From positions 69,126 through 133,125 of the forward strand of contig QLIY01000200.1 of NCBI GenBank assembly GCA_003260075.1: a DNA stretch of 64,000 nucleotides. Reading direction: 5' to 3'. Shown piece by piece: positions 13,061-26,100 of the stretch. Under the pieces are notes generated by a model. The model was given only the letters and a program-made list of their open reading frames with translations, was not told the origin of the DNA and searched no databases. Each line of letters begins with the position of its first letter. Position 1 is the stretch's first letter. The position numbers and the translations under genes are program-made. Source of the stretch: Phallusia mammillata. Its lineage: Eukaryota; Chordata; Ascidiacea; Phlebobranchia; Ascidiidae.

Positions 13061-13066
13061 AATAAA
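13061..13066 (+). promoter_or_regulatory. Polyadenylation signal of the phosphate transporter
   Basis: AATAAA lies 190 bases after the TAA stop and is the first perfect signal downstream. The GCP2 start codon follows 600 bases later on the same strand, so the 3' end should fall close to here. Confidence 0.6.
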
Positions 13067-13165
13067 AGAATTGTAACTTGTAAAACTAGAAATCGTCGTT
13101 GACATCCGCTAAAAAATATTAGGTGCAAAAAACGAATAAAATATTTTCGTGTTGGACGAATAGGC

Positions 13166-13296
13166 TACCGTATTTACTCGATTGAAAGCGGTCCTCGTTG
13201 TCCAAAAAATAATGTAAGCCGCCCCCGATTATAAGCCGCGCAAACGGCACGTAAAAAAAACAATATAAGTCGTCTTACAATCGAGTAAATACGGTA
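13166..13296. mobile_element. 131-bp MITE with 17-bp inverted ends and TA target site
   Basis: The ends CCGTATTTACTCGATTG and CAATCGAGTAAATACGG are perfect inverted repeats, each flanked by TA, which fits a TA target duplication. The interior carries related strings (ataagccg, ataagtcg) and no frame. It sits between the transporter's polyadenylation signal and the GCP2 start. Confidence 0.75.
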
Positions 13297-13661
13297 CATG
13301 CAAAACAGGGCCACAGAAAAAAGACGGGACATGAGAGTGAAAAAGTGTAGTTGTCAAACAGGTGTAGGCCTACGTTAAAAATTATTCACTATTCTAGGCT
13401 AAAAAAATATTTTGTCCACCAGTAATGATTTCTTTAGTTAAAAGGCAAATATTGTATACAATATTATTCCATTTTTGAATTAAACATTTATATATTATTG
13501 TGGTTTTTGCAAAATTTCCCTGTCGCTGTGTGCTTTAGCGTCACCCTGCGACTAATCTAACTCGACTCGCGGGATAAATTTGATTGACACTTGTCGGTTT
13601 GTTTTGGTAACGTGTTTACTTTTGTAAACTTGTAATTAGCATTTTTTGCAACATTACGACC

Positions 13662-16600
13662 ATGAGCGACGAGTTCCGAATTCACCATTGTGCAAATCAG
13701 CTGATTTATTTGTTAAAGTAAGTTTATTTGTTGGTTGTTGAGGTTTAAACTAACGATTTTTTAGGTAACCAAACGACTGAGTTTAAAAATCCACACTATT
13801 ATTTTTCATAAGATATACCTAGTTTACGTGGATTTACAAACAATACATTATATTGTCAAAATTACAACCTCATATTAATGCAACTTGTAGAGCAAGTGAG
13901 GGACAGAATGCTGCAGAAATATCTGACCTTCTGCTAAAAAATCGAACACCATTTCGAACCACCCAGGTATACATTGTTCAAATTTTGATTTGATTTTAAA
14001 TTTTACTTTTATGTTTTGGTTTGTGTACAGGTTAACACCCATACTGCAACAGTTCGTATTTCAGAAAATGCTGCAAAACCTCAAGAGTTTATTAACAAAT
14101 ATGAAGAGTTAAAGGCCAAAAAGTAAGTGTATGGAACAAAACATGGGAAATCAACTAATACAAAATGCTTTTTTAAATGTGTGTATTAGGGTTGTGGAGC
14201 CTAACATGTTATTTAGAATCATCAAAGTTGCAGTTTTAAAGTGGAGTCGTGTTGGTAATTTAAATATGATAGATTTTTTTGACCACCTAAACTTTTGCAA
14301 TTTTATTACAAGACAGCTATAATTTGTACAAGTGCAACATGAATAAAGGCTTTGGGACACCATATACGGATCTGTTCATAACTTTAATGGTGAAATAACG
14401 GCCCAAATAGATGTAAAAAGCGACATGCTTTATTGTTCAAACGTTTCGGCCATTGCTCATGCCATCATCAGTGATATGAATAAAGGTTTGTCTTTCAAAA
14501 ATACGAAGGGCATTTTATAAGGCTCTCTGATTGTACATCAAAATTGACTTTGGATAAAAAAATACCACTTTGTCCTGACAATGTTAAATGTTTTGGTTGG
14601 AGTCATAATTGGTTTACTTAATTGAGTGGAGTGTAAGTCAGAAAATTGTAAACAACTCTACATCTCTGGTATATATATATATACAATAAGTTTGTTTATT
14701 TCACTGTCTATAACATAACATAAAGCATTAAACTTGCCTATTTTGTTGCTTTAAAGCTGAGTTTTTTAAAAGATGATTTTTAGTGCATAAAAAAGACCTT
14801 GAAAACAAACAAATATTTTTTTCAAGTGTTCGAAATGTTGACTCTCTTGTCTACTTGCTTTCGGAGATCATGGAAAACAAAGAGATTAAGGACACTTTGG
14901 TTTCCTGTGCAGATGACAAAGGTGATGCAGCAAAGTTAATTCCTCATCATCCACCAGGAGGTCTTGGATCATCTCTAGTCACTCTTCCACCATCTGGATC
15001 AAAGCTTACTGCTCAGGAGCTGATTGAGGTAGGAACATTTTGTCAGTGAAATTAAATGTATGCAGTTTATGATTTTTTTCATTCACATCTCAATGAAACT
15101 AACCATCCTGAAAATCTTGTATAACTTTAAATATCCATTAAAGTGTTGCTTGTTGTTTTTTTGGTGGTCTTTTAACCAAAAATCTGTTATGTTTTTGTTG
15201 TAACATGTGGAATCATGTAAAAAAGTAATAAAATGAAAAAGACATAAAATGGGTAGAACAATAATTAAATAGAAATGTATTAAGCTAAATGTTTTTTATT
15301 GCAACTAGGGTAAGTATCAATTAAACCAGCCAAAAACATTTTAAGTTCAGAATGGAAAAAATAAAGTCTAGTTTGAACTAAAATCCACTAGTGATGGGAC
15401 GGGTACCCGATACTCGGTACTCGGTATCGATGGTATCGAACGATTTCAGTGGTATCGATACTCGTACTCGGTATCGAAATTTTTTTTCTCAGTTTTCGAT
15501 ACCAATGTGCGAGTACCGAAGGTCCATTTACACCATAAGAATACGTGCAACTTTATGCCAATATTTGCTTCGGACAGCATAAAATTGGAAAAAAGTTCCG
15601 CCAGGTTACGTTTATTTATTTTTTTCATATTTTTTTTTCACTGTCGTATGGAGATTACATTTTTCTGCATGTGTGTGTGCGCACGCCTGTACCCCGGCCA
15701 TGACAGATAAATTAGCCAGTGATATACAACTAAGTACAACACTGTACTTAAGTACTCGGTACTCGGTATCGAAGGTATATACATGTGGTACTCGTACTCG
15801 GTATCGGTACTCGCTTCAAAACCTGGTATCGTCCCATCACTANNNNNNNNNNNNNNNNNNNNNNNNNNNNNNNNNNNNNNNNNNNNNNNNNNNNNNNNNN
15901 NNNNNNNNNNNNNNNNNNNNNNNNNNNNNNNNNNNNNNNNNNNNNNNNNNNNNNNNNNNNNNNNNNNNNNNNNNNNNNNNNNNNNNNNNNNNNNNNNNNN
16001 NNNNNNNNNNNNNNNNNNNNNNNNNNNNNNNNNNNNNNNNNNNNNNNNNNNNNNNNNNNNNNNNNNNNNNNNNNNNNNNNNNNNNNNNNNNNNNNNNNNN
16101 NNNNNNNNNNNNNNNNNNNNNNNNNNNNNNNNNNNNNNNNNNNNNNNNNNNNNNNNNNNNNNNNNNNNNNNNNNNNNNNNNNNNNNNNNNNNNNNNNNNN
16201 NNNNNNNNNNNNNNNNNNNNNNNNNNNNNNNNNNNNNNNNNNNNNNNNNNNNNNNNNNNNNNNNNNNNNNNNNNNNNNNNNNNNNNNNNNNNNNNNNNNN
16301 NNNNNNNNNNNNNNNNNNNNNNNNNNNNNNNNNNNNNNNNNNNNNNNNNNNNNNNNNNNNNNNNNNNNNNNNNNNNNNNNNNNNNNNNNNNNNNNNNNNN
16401 NNNNNNNNNNNNNNNNNNNNNNNNNNNNNNNNNNNNNNNNNNNNNNNNNNNNNNNNNNNNNNNNNNNNNNNNNNNNNNNNNNNNNNNNNNNNNNNNNNNN
16501 NNNNNNNNNNNNNNNNNNNNNNNNNNNNNNNNNNNNNNNNNNNNNNNNNNNNNNNNNNNNNNNNNNNNNNNNNNNNNNNNNNNNNNNNNNNNNNNNNNNN

Positions 16601-19600
16601 NNNNNNNNNNNNNNNNNNNNNNNNNNNNNNNNNNNNNNNNNNNNNNNNNNNNNNNNNNNNNNNNNNNNNNNNNNNNNNNTACTTAAGTACTCGACTTAAG
16701 TACTCGGTACTCGGTATCGAAGGTATATACATGTGGTACTCGTACTCGGTATCGGTACTCGCTTCAAAACCTGGTATCGTCCCATCACTAAAATCCACCT
16801 ACAGTAGCAGTTTTCCGGTGATTACTGTTCTCTACATCAATACAACTCAAAACCCAGTGTATAAACCCTAGGTCTATTGTGTACAACGGTTGATCTGTTT
16901 GGCCTAGGGTTTATGCACTAGGTTTTGACTTGTAAGTTCAGAATTGGACATGTTCTTTAAAATAAAATATTTTATCTTTTGTTAAGCTTCGAAGCAACCT
17001 GGAAAAAGCTGCAATAACAGGCACTGGTCAGCTCACTGCAGAAGCAATTCGCAAAATGCTGGGGGGGGGGGGTTCAGAATGGGACCTGTTCTTTAAAATA
17101 ATATTTTTTTTGTCAAGCTTCGAAGCAACCTGGAAAAAGCTACTATAACAGGCACTGGTCAGCTCACTGCAGAAGCAATTCGCAAAATGCTGCATGATCG
17201 CCACCAGTCAAGGGCGCCAAATCATGTTGTACCTTCACCTCCTCCATGGCTTGTTGGTCCGATGAAACGAAGACACTTAACATATGATTTTCCATTCGAC
17301 ACCAGTACACAGCATACGGTATGTGACACAATAAATTATTCCCCTTTTTGCTGCTGATTTAAAATTTTTGGTGTCGATTTTATTAGCTTTTTAATGTTCA
17401 TCGTACTTTTTAAAATATATAATTTTTTTGACAATGTAAACATTTTGCTTTTAGAATGTGATGTATATCAACAATCTTTTAAATACTAATAATTTGTGTA
17501 TGGTGAATAGCTCGCAAATGATTCTGGACTAGTGTTGGTTTTTACTGCAAAAAACAATTGAAGCTACAGCAGTTGCTCGTGATGCTCTTTTGTCCATGAT
17601 GTTTAAAATCAAAATATTTCAGAGTTAGCTGTCAATAACGTTATCACTTATATTGAAGAAACAAAATTTGTAGCCAAAATGCTTGTTCTGTATGCTAACT
17701 ATAATCTTACTCGGAAATACACTCATCCATTTTTTTTAATTGGACTGATGGTACATGACCTGAAATGAGTTGAAACCACTGTGCTACATTGTGGGATAAT
17801 GTTTGCTAAATAGAAACCATGAATAGCTAAATTGTTTGTACTGTGATAACTCTTGTTGACGAGATGTATTTATGCTATTACCCCATTTCACAGGGGACCA
17901 GTCTTGGAAACCAATCACTAAGACTCCAAGAGCAAGCAGTGGTGCGAGATCTATTGGCTGTATTGTCTGGGATCGAGGGAACCCATATTCTAGTCAGGCA
18001 GGGCGATGATAAGTATTCTCCAAGAAGGTTTATCCTCGAACCAACCATGGGTAAGAGAAAAAAAAACATAGGACTGCCATGCTTACATTTTTGTGTGATG
18101 CGTTGTAAGATAAATTGATCAAAACTGGATGAGTTTTGTTTGGTTGAACACTAAGCTGCCTATGTGTTTGCTTTGGTTATGGATAGACATGCTTAGATTA
18201 TTATAATGTCCAGCTAGTATAAAAAAGTAATAACACATGTTCTTAAAATGCTAAATTTTTCCACTGAGTAAATTACTACATGACCTTTGTTTTGACCTTT
18301 AATAAATAGATTGTCGGCCAGCTCATCTGTAAAAGAAACAGTCAGTGTTTGGATTTAAATACTCTTTTTGCTAAACTCGTTAAGATATAACTGCTGTTTC
18401 GTGATTTATTTATTTATTTCCTGTTTAGGACTAAAGATGCCATATATTTGGGCGAAATCGATTTAAGTGTTTTGCAAAAGGAAATATACAGACTAATTTA
18501 AGTGTGTGCTGGATTTGTCAGCTAATTAATGCTGTTTCTGATTGTGATTATTTTAGAAAAACATGTGAAAATGCCATGTGCTTTTTAACTCTTATTATTT
18601 GATAAAGAAAAAAACAATTTTATACTGTACATATTGACTAATGACAATTGTATGGTAGATGTCTCACTTGCTGAAATGGTGAATTTGGTTGTGCCCATCG
18701 CCAGCTCCTACTCTATTGTCATCGGCTTCATTGAAGGTAATATCGATACTTACGAGAATAAACACTAATGAGACCTTGATTTGATTAGAAGTTTTTATTT
18801 TGAAACAAGGCCAACTACCAAACTTTTATAAGAGTTTTCTAAGGTACTGTGCAGGTATTTTGTGGCACATTTTATTTTCACTTATATTAGTATTAGCTGC
18901 AATGAAATAATTGAGAAAAAAGGTGTTGAATCAGGCCATCAGTTTATGTTTTTCGTTTTAGATCTGTTTAGTGGATATGATTATCCGTCTTTTTTTAACA
19001 AGTGATTATTGTTTTGCAGAAAGAAGTTTGTTTGAGTATGGAAAAGTCAACCATGCCTTGTGTTCAGCCATGAAAACCATTATAAGGGTGAGTCGAAACT
19101 TTATCTTTGTTGTGATGTATAGCAAAAGCCCTCTATTTGCTTGTACATGTGGCAAGGTTTTGCTTGTACATGTGGCAAGGTAGCACATATGTTCCAAGCT
19201 CTCTACCTTACTGACAAAAAAGCGACCTAATTCATGTGGTCGAACTGGCGAGGGGGGGGGGATGTGATGTATTGCACAAACCCTCTATTTGCTTGTACAT
19301 GTGGCAAGGTGTGGGGTAGCACATATGTTCCAAGCTCCATACCTTACTGACAAAAAAGCGACCTAATTCATGTGGTCGAACTGGCGATCACCTTTTCTGG
19401 AGTTGACATGCACCAGGCAGGCAACGTTGCTTGTGATTCGACTTTTGGCTGGTTCACCACTGAGCCTGCGTAACTCAGTTGGCGGAGCAAGAGTCCCGGT
19501 AAGACTCTGTCATGGGTCCAAATCTCATCCCAGGGTAGATTTTTCTAGCCTGTGCCTTGCCATGGGAATTGGAGACAGGCTTGATTACACATGGGCCTGT

Positions 19601-22600
19601 CCTACCATGATTTATCAAAAAGTATGCGATCACTGGTCTCCATGGATGCTTCAGGGCTGATCCCAGTATGAATGTGTTCATCGTAGCTAATTGGGACATT
19701 CCACTTAGCTATCAAAGGCTCTTACTTCCATTTACATTATATCATACTACATACAGGTAACTCTATTTTTTTACCCAATGTTTAGGAATACCAGATTAAC
19801 CTTGCACAGTTGGATGACCACCGTCGTCGTGGCGATTTATCCCTACAGCGTCTGGTGTTTCTTCTTCAACCAGTCCTCAGACAGATGTCAGTTCTCTCTT
19901 CAGTGGCTATTGCAGTTGAAAGAGGCAACTGCCTTGGGGGCTCGGTCCTGACATTGTTACACAAGCGAATTATGGGCAGCGTTGGGTAAGTAACATATGT
20001 TGTCAAAAAATAACAGAATCTTAACCAAAACTTCTCAGATTTGCATTGTTTTCATATTGTGACAAACTGTCTCATCAAAATGATGAAATTTCCTCAATTG
20101 AAGCTTGTTGTTTTGAAGTAAAGTGTTTATAATTTAGTTCAGTGGTTACATTATTGCCAATTTGCTGTTGACCACAATTTATGATAATAAAACGACTATT
20201 CTGACACTCTGGCACTGTGGCCTATTACACATTTGCTGTGGGGTTTAAGAAACAGTCCCCTTAAGCCTCTTTTATATTTGTTTGTTAAGTTTTGATACTT
20301 GCTTTAAGGGTGTACTTCCTTGTACTTTGTTTGCATAAGAAATACAAATTATTTAAAGCTTTTGTGGATATCTTATAGAAACATTAATGTCAATTTGACA
20401 GAGTTGTGAATCTCTGATCCCACCGTCTTTCTTTAGATTTGAAACTGTGTGTTTCAGAGATAAAGTTGCAGAACAACTGTACACATACCTTGCACAACTA
20501 GCAAACGTTCCATATTTGGAGATGCTTGAAAAGTGGATATATAAGTAAGTATTACTTACTAAGTAATATCTCTGTCTAAAACCCCACTGAAAGTTGCCTT
20601 TAAAATGAATTCAGAATAATACCCTAAAAAATATTGAAGAGTCCCAGAAAGGCCCATGTCCCACTGTAGGGTAGATTTTAAGCTGATTTTGTATAACACC
20701 TTCAATAGGCCTGGTGAACTATGATTTGTTATCTCATTGACAACATTTTGGTAGAGGTGAAATGGGGGGGGGGAACATTGAACTGTGTGTTTCAGAGATA
20801 AAGTTGCAGAACAACTGTACACATACCTTGCACAACTAGCAAACGTTCCATATTTGGAGATGCTTGAAAAGTGGATATATAAGTAAGTATTACTTACTAA
20901 GTAATATCTCTGTCTAAAACCCCACTGAAAGTTGCCTTTAAAATGAATTCAGAATAATACCCTAATATCTCATTGAAGAGTCCCAGAAAGGCTCATGTCC
21001 CACTGTAGGGTAGATTTTTCTAGACTATGCCTTGTTGGTGACAAGCTGATTTTGTATAGCACCTTCAATAGGCCTGGCGAACTATGATTTGTTATCTCAT
21101 TGACAACATTTTGGTAGAGGTGAAATCGTGGACTACTACAGTGAATTTCTTGTGGAGGAAAGAGAAAAGTTCAGTAAAGACAAGCTTTTACAGGATTATA
21201 ATGATCAGTATTGGGAATCGAGATACACGCTGTGCAGAGACAGGATACCAGTTTACCTTGAACAGGTAAAAGCCATTTTTTTAACTTTTCATTGATGTAT
21301 TGGAAAAAGGAGATATGTTTCTTTGATTTTGTGTTTCTAGGCCATGTTACGTTTTGTTAAAGCATGGTTCATATGCTTTTGCTAAAACATTATTAATTTT
21401 TTATGTTCTGTGTAATTCTTTTGTTATAGCTTATGAATGGGGAAAGAGGGTGAACAACTTATCACCCAAACTGTCTTTCCATTTGTAGATATTCTCAGAA
21501 GATATAAAAACATCTATAGTGTATGTGTAGGTATTTAGAGAAATGCAACTTATGTATTTTTCAGATGGCAGATAAAATTCTGAGCACTGGTAAGTACTTA
21601 AATGTTGTTCATGAATGTGGAAAAACTGTGTGTTTTCCGGGAGCAAGAGAGATAGTGTACAGCCCAACCAAGAAGGAATATGTCAAGCAAATTGAAGAGG
21701 TAGAACAAAAATATATTTTTCATTAGTTGTGAATACAATTTTGGTATTAATTGTTGAAATGTACAGTTTTACAGTGGGGTCACCTTGCTCATAAAAATGT
21801 TGACTTTTCATTATTTGGCGGAAAATGAGTAGCGTAGCACAATGGATTCCTACGGTTTATGTATTGTGAAATACTGTATTTGACGTTTTGATGATTGGTG
21901 CTTAATATGTGTTGTTTATTGCTTCCTTTGGAAATATTATGATAAATGTAGTTAAGAATGGCGAGTTTAAATGTAGTCATATCTTTGTCAACACTTTTAA
22001 ATGCTCAGCTAATTGTAACAGCACTTGACTACAGGTTACTGAAATGTTGATTTATCAGTTTTTGCTTGAAAATTTGTAGTGCAGTACAATGGCCTGCTAT
22101 AGTTTATGTATTGCGCAATACTGTATTTTACTTTGATAATGATTGGTGCTTCGTATGAATTGTTTATTGTTTTCTTCGGAAATATTAGGATGAATGTAGT
22201 TAAGAATGACGAGTTTAAACGAAGTCGGGGGGGGGGTTCAGTTTTTGCTTGAAAATTAGTAGTGCAGTACAATGGCCTCCTATGGTTTATGTATTGCGCA
22301 ATACTGCATTTTACTTTCATAATGATTGGTGCTTCGTATGTGTTGTTTATTGTTTTCTTCAGAAATATTAGGATGAATGTAGTTAAGAATGACGAGTTTA
22401 AACGAAGTCATTTTTGTCAACAGTTTTAAATATTTGGATAACTTTGCAACACTTAACTACTGGTATATATGATTTTTTTCTTTTAGACTCACAGCTATGC
22501 TAGCAAGCTTCTTCTCGATCTTTTGATGAATGAACACAACCTCGCCGCCCGTCTGAGGTCAGTAAAGAGCTATTTTCTACTCAACGAAAGCGATTTTCTC

Positions 22601-23043
22601 CTTCACTTCATGGACCTCACTGAGACTGAAATGAAGATGCGAATGCAAGGTAGGTTTTGCCTTTATCCAGACTGTATCCGTGTGAGGATTAAAATGAATA
22701 TGTTTTAGCAAACGGCAACAAGTTTATTGTGACTCAGTTAACGTACTACATGGCACTAATGTAAAAAAAATCAATAAGTATCGCTGAAATAACAGTTAAA
22801 TGGAAACATTAGATTTTTCTATTTTGAATGCCTTTTCTAATTTTAATCCTTTTTATTGCTTTCTAGACACTGAAGATGCTTTTTAGTGAATATAATTTGT
22901 TTTTACAACACTACACTGATTTCAGCCTGGAAATAAACATTTCCCGAACTTGTGATTTGTTAAATATGCGTAGTTAATTATTGCCCTTTGTTTGGTTAGG
23001 TTAATGGCTACCTCAATAAAATGGCTAGGTAAATGGCTACCTT

Positions 23044-23116
<73 letters not shown>

Positions 23117-26100
23117 CAACATTTTTATCCTAAAATTGTTTGATTTGATTTCAAGCAAAGGGTAATACTGGTTACATTTATTTTACGTAAGTCACTAAAA
23201 ATGCTTTATGAATGGTTTAGAAAAAGGGGTAAAATAACACCATTGGGCCTGGGGGGGGGGTTCAACATTTTTATCCTAAAATTGTTTGATTTGATTTGAT
23301 TTCAAGCTAAGGGTAATACTGGCTACATTTATTTTACGTAAGTCACTACAAACGCTTTATGAATGGTTTAGAAAAAGGGGTAAAATAACACCATTGGGCC
23401 TAAAACCCCGGAAAGGCTTTAAAATCGTAGTAGCCTATTTCTAAAAACAACAATTTTGTTGGAGGCAATATATATGAGTTATGAATACAAATAGTATTGT
23501 TGGTACAATTTATGGGTAATTAAGGGTCTTCCTTCCTGAAGGGGACGCATATATTTCACTTTGTTTTTTCCGCCGTGATTTCAATATGCAAACAATTACG
23601 GAAGGTATAATTATGAAATAATTTCGTGTCTGTGTATGAGGCTCCTATATGAGTGTTTGAGTTAATGAACGACCCTAGAACACACTTTGTTAACCGAAAA
23701 CCCCGGCAAAATCTTAATTATCCGTCAGAGTAACATTTGTGGTAACACAACAAGCAGAATATCATTACAGGATTTTACTATACCCAAATATTTGCAAACC
23801 TATTCCATACATTATGTAAATTAATTAGAAAACCCTCAGATTAATTTCTAACGATGCACAGATCAAGCCGAACAGTCTGACGATCAGTCTTAGCTGTTTT
23901 TACGTCATCATGTATTTCGCTTTGTTAGCACACGAAAGGCGTTCAAAAAGTCTGACGCATATGGCTACTAGGCTGGTAATACTTTTTCCAGCCCAACAAA
24001 ATCTATTTATAGCAATTTTGAAATCCAAATATTGAGCAAAGAGTTTATTTACTTTACGGTCGCCAGTACGTATATTTTTAATATACACGTTCACGGCCGC
24101 TGGATGTGCACCCTTGCAGTAAGCTATTAATAAGTCTGCTTGCTGTGTAAAAAAACTAAATATTGGCGCGACTTTGCATTAATAGAACCACAACTGCATC
24201 TAACTGTATCTTTACAAACAACAAATGACCAACACATTTTCTCTAACTTGTTTATAAAGACACAATATATGGAGGTATCGAAATCACTGCAACATTTCAA
24301 TCGTAAAGTCATAAATATAGAAAACAGTTTGTCGCATAAAAAATATGAAAGGTGACAGCGATCAACTAGCTGTGTATTGCAGAGAGGTAGTATTCTGTTT
24401 TGTACGTTTTAAAACCAATCATCGGAGGTAATGCATCGTATTGAGGTAGAAAGCACTAGCTAGAATATTTCGCAGAACAAGTTGCATATAAATAAAGCTA
24501 CATTTTTATAGCACGCATGTAGTATACAAAACTGTACGGTACCACATAGCAATTTTATATTAGCTGCTGTTTAAAAGTGTATCAAAAATGCTGTTTAAAA
24601 AATGTACTGTTTTGGGTCATTGTGTATAAAAATTACGTGTCGGATACGTTTGTCTCATGATATTCGCTATAATTTGAGGAAGTAATGAACGATGTACAAC
24701 GTTTCATTTTAGTGGCATGTTCATTGTTTTCATGAATTGTAACAACCAGAGTTTAATCATAATTGAGCAAAAAAAGTTTTTTCTTATTAGGACTTTACTT
24801 AAGCTCGCAACCTTTACTACTCGATAATAATCGACTCGCTTACCAGGCAAAAGTATATGGATCAGGTTTATACGTTATGGCAACTGAGCTTTAATTTCGA
24901 AATGTCACCCTTAAAGTACGTTGTTGTTAGTTGTTACCACAGTTTGTGGTAACGGATATTTGTATTTTTTGCCTTATTATATCAAAACGTTTTACATTTA
25001 TACGGTATTTTGAACTTCAAGCCCCAAGGGTAAGGTGTGACTGGTTCGTATTCAGCACAACCATTAGTTAAAAGACATTTTAAAAATATTGCATTAATTT
25101 GCGTCGCCTAAACCGTGCATTGTATAAGATAAAGATAATACAGCACACAAATCACTAAATCATGAAATTAATTCAAAACCATACAATTTTACGTTTATTT
25201 TTATACCGAGATTGTACCTTCTGCTGGTTTTAGCCACTTGTAGTAAACAACAAGATCCACATGTGGACCAAAATTGGGGGGGGGGTAAAACCATACAATT
25301 TTAAGTTTATTCTTATACCGAGATTGTACCTTCTGCTGCTTTTAGCCACTTGTAGTAAACAACAAGATCCACATGTGGACCAAAATTCTTACCATGAAAT
25401 GGTTTAGTCCCATCATAATCAAGAAAGTCTTCGAAACGCGATCGCTTTAAAACCTTAAACCCCATTTTATCAGCTATGCGGTGCATAAAGCTGTTAGTTG
25501 AATACATTCCAATAGCTTCACAACCTATTTCAACGCACTTTGCTACACTTTGGTTCAAGAGTTTTGTTGCAAGACCAAGTCCTGCATATCTTGAACTTAC
25601 ACTGGCTGAGCCGAAAGTCATGTAGGTTCTCGCACCGATTTCTTTGCCAAAATCTCCTGATGACTTCATATAGCGATAAAGAACTGAACTTCCACAACTT
25701 GGCACCTCGTGTGCTGTGCTGGGTGATATGGTATTCGCGCACATTGCAACCAAACACCTTGTGCCTTTCTCCCGATATCCAAAACACAGGTTGCACGATA
25801 GCATGTTTTCAATCCTTGGAAAAAGCACAAGTTTTAACTGGTCTTCAGTCATTGATGTAATTTGCACCATTGGATTGTCTTTGAAGAAGTTGTTAGCAAG
25901 GAAAGTCTTTACTTCTTGGCTGTTGTCTAAAGTCAGAGTCACGATCTCAAGCCCTGCTTTGGTAGCCTTGTCCATTCAACGTACCGAGTTGCAAATATCT
26001 GTTCTGCAAATTACTCTAGATCAGACAGAAGCTTTTAGTTGATATCTTGCATTTAATTACATTGCTAAATATCCCAACTGGTACAAAGTCCAGAGTAAGT

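Noticed and set aside
15638..16871. Long open frames of mostly undetermined residues
   Set aside because: They exist only because the N gap contains no stop codons; the flanks are a hAT-type element.
16987..17061. Alternative exon 5 of GCP2
   Set aside because: It is cut off by a G-run without a donor site, and the complete exon follows within 60 bases.
22922..23158. Open frame with a long polyproline run
   Set aside because: It is translation of the complement of the G70 filler and has no other support.
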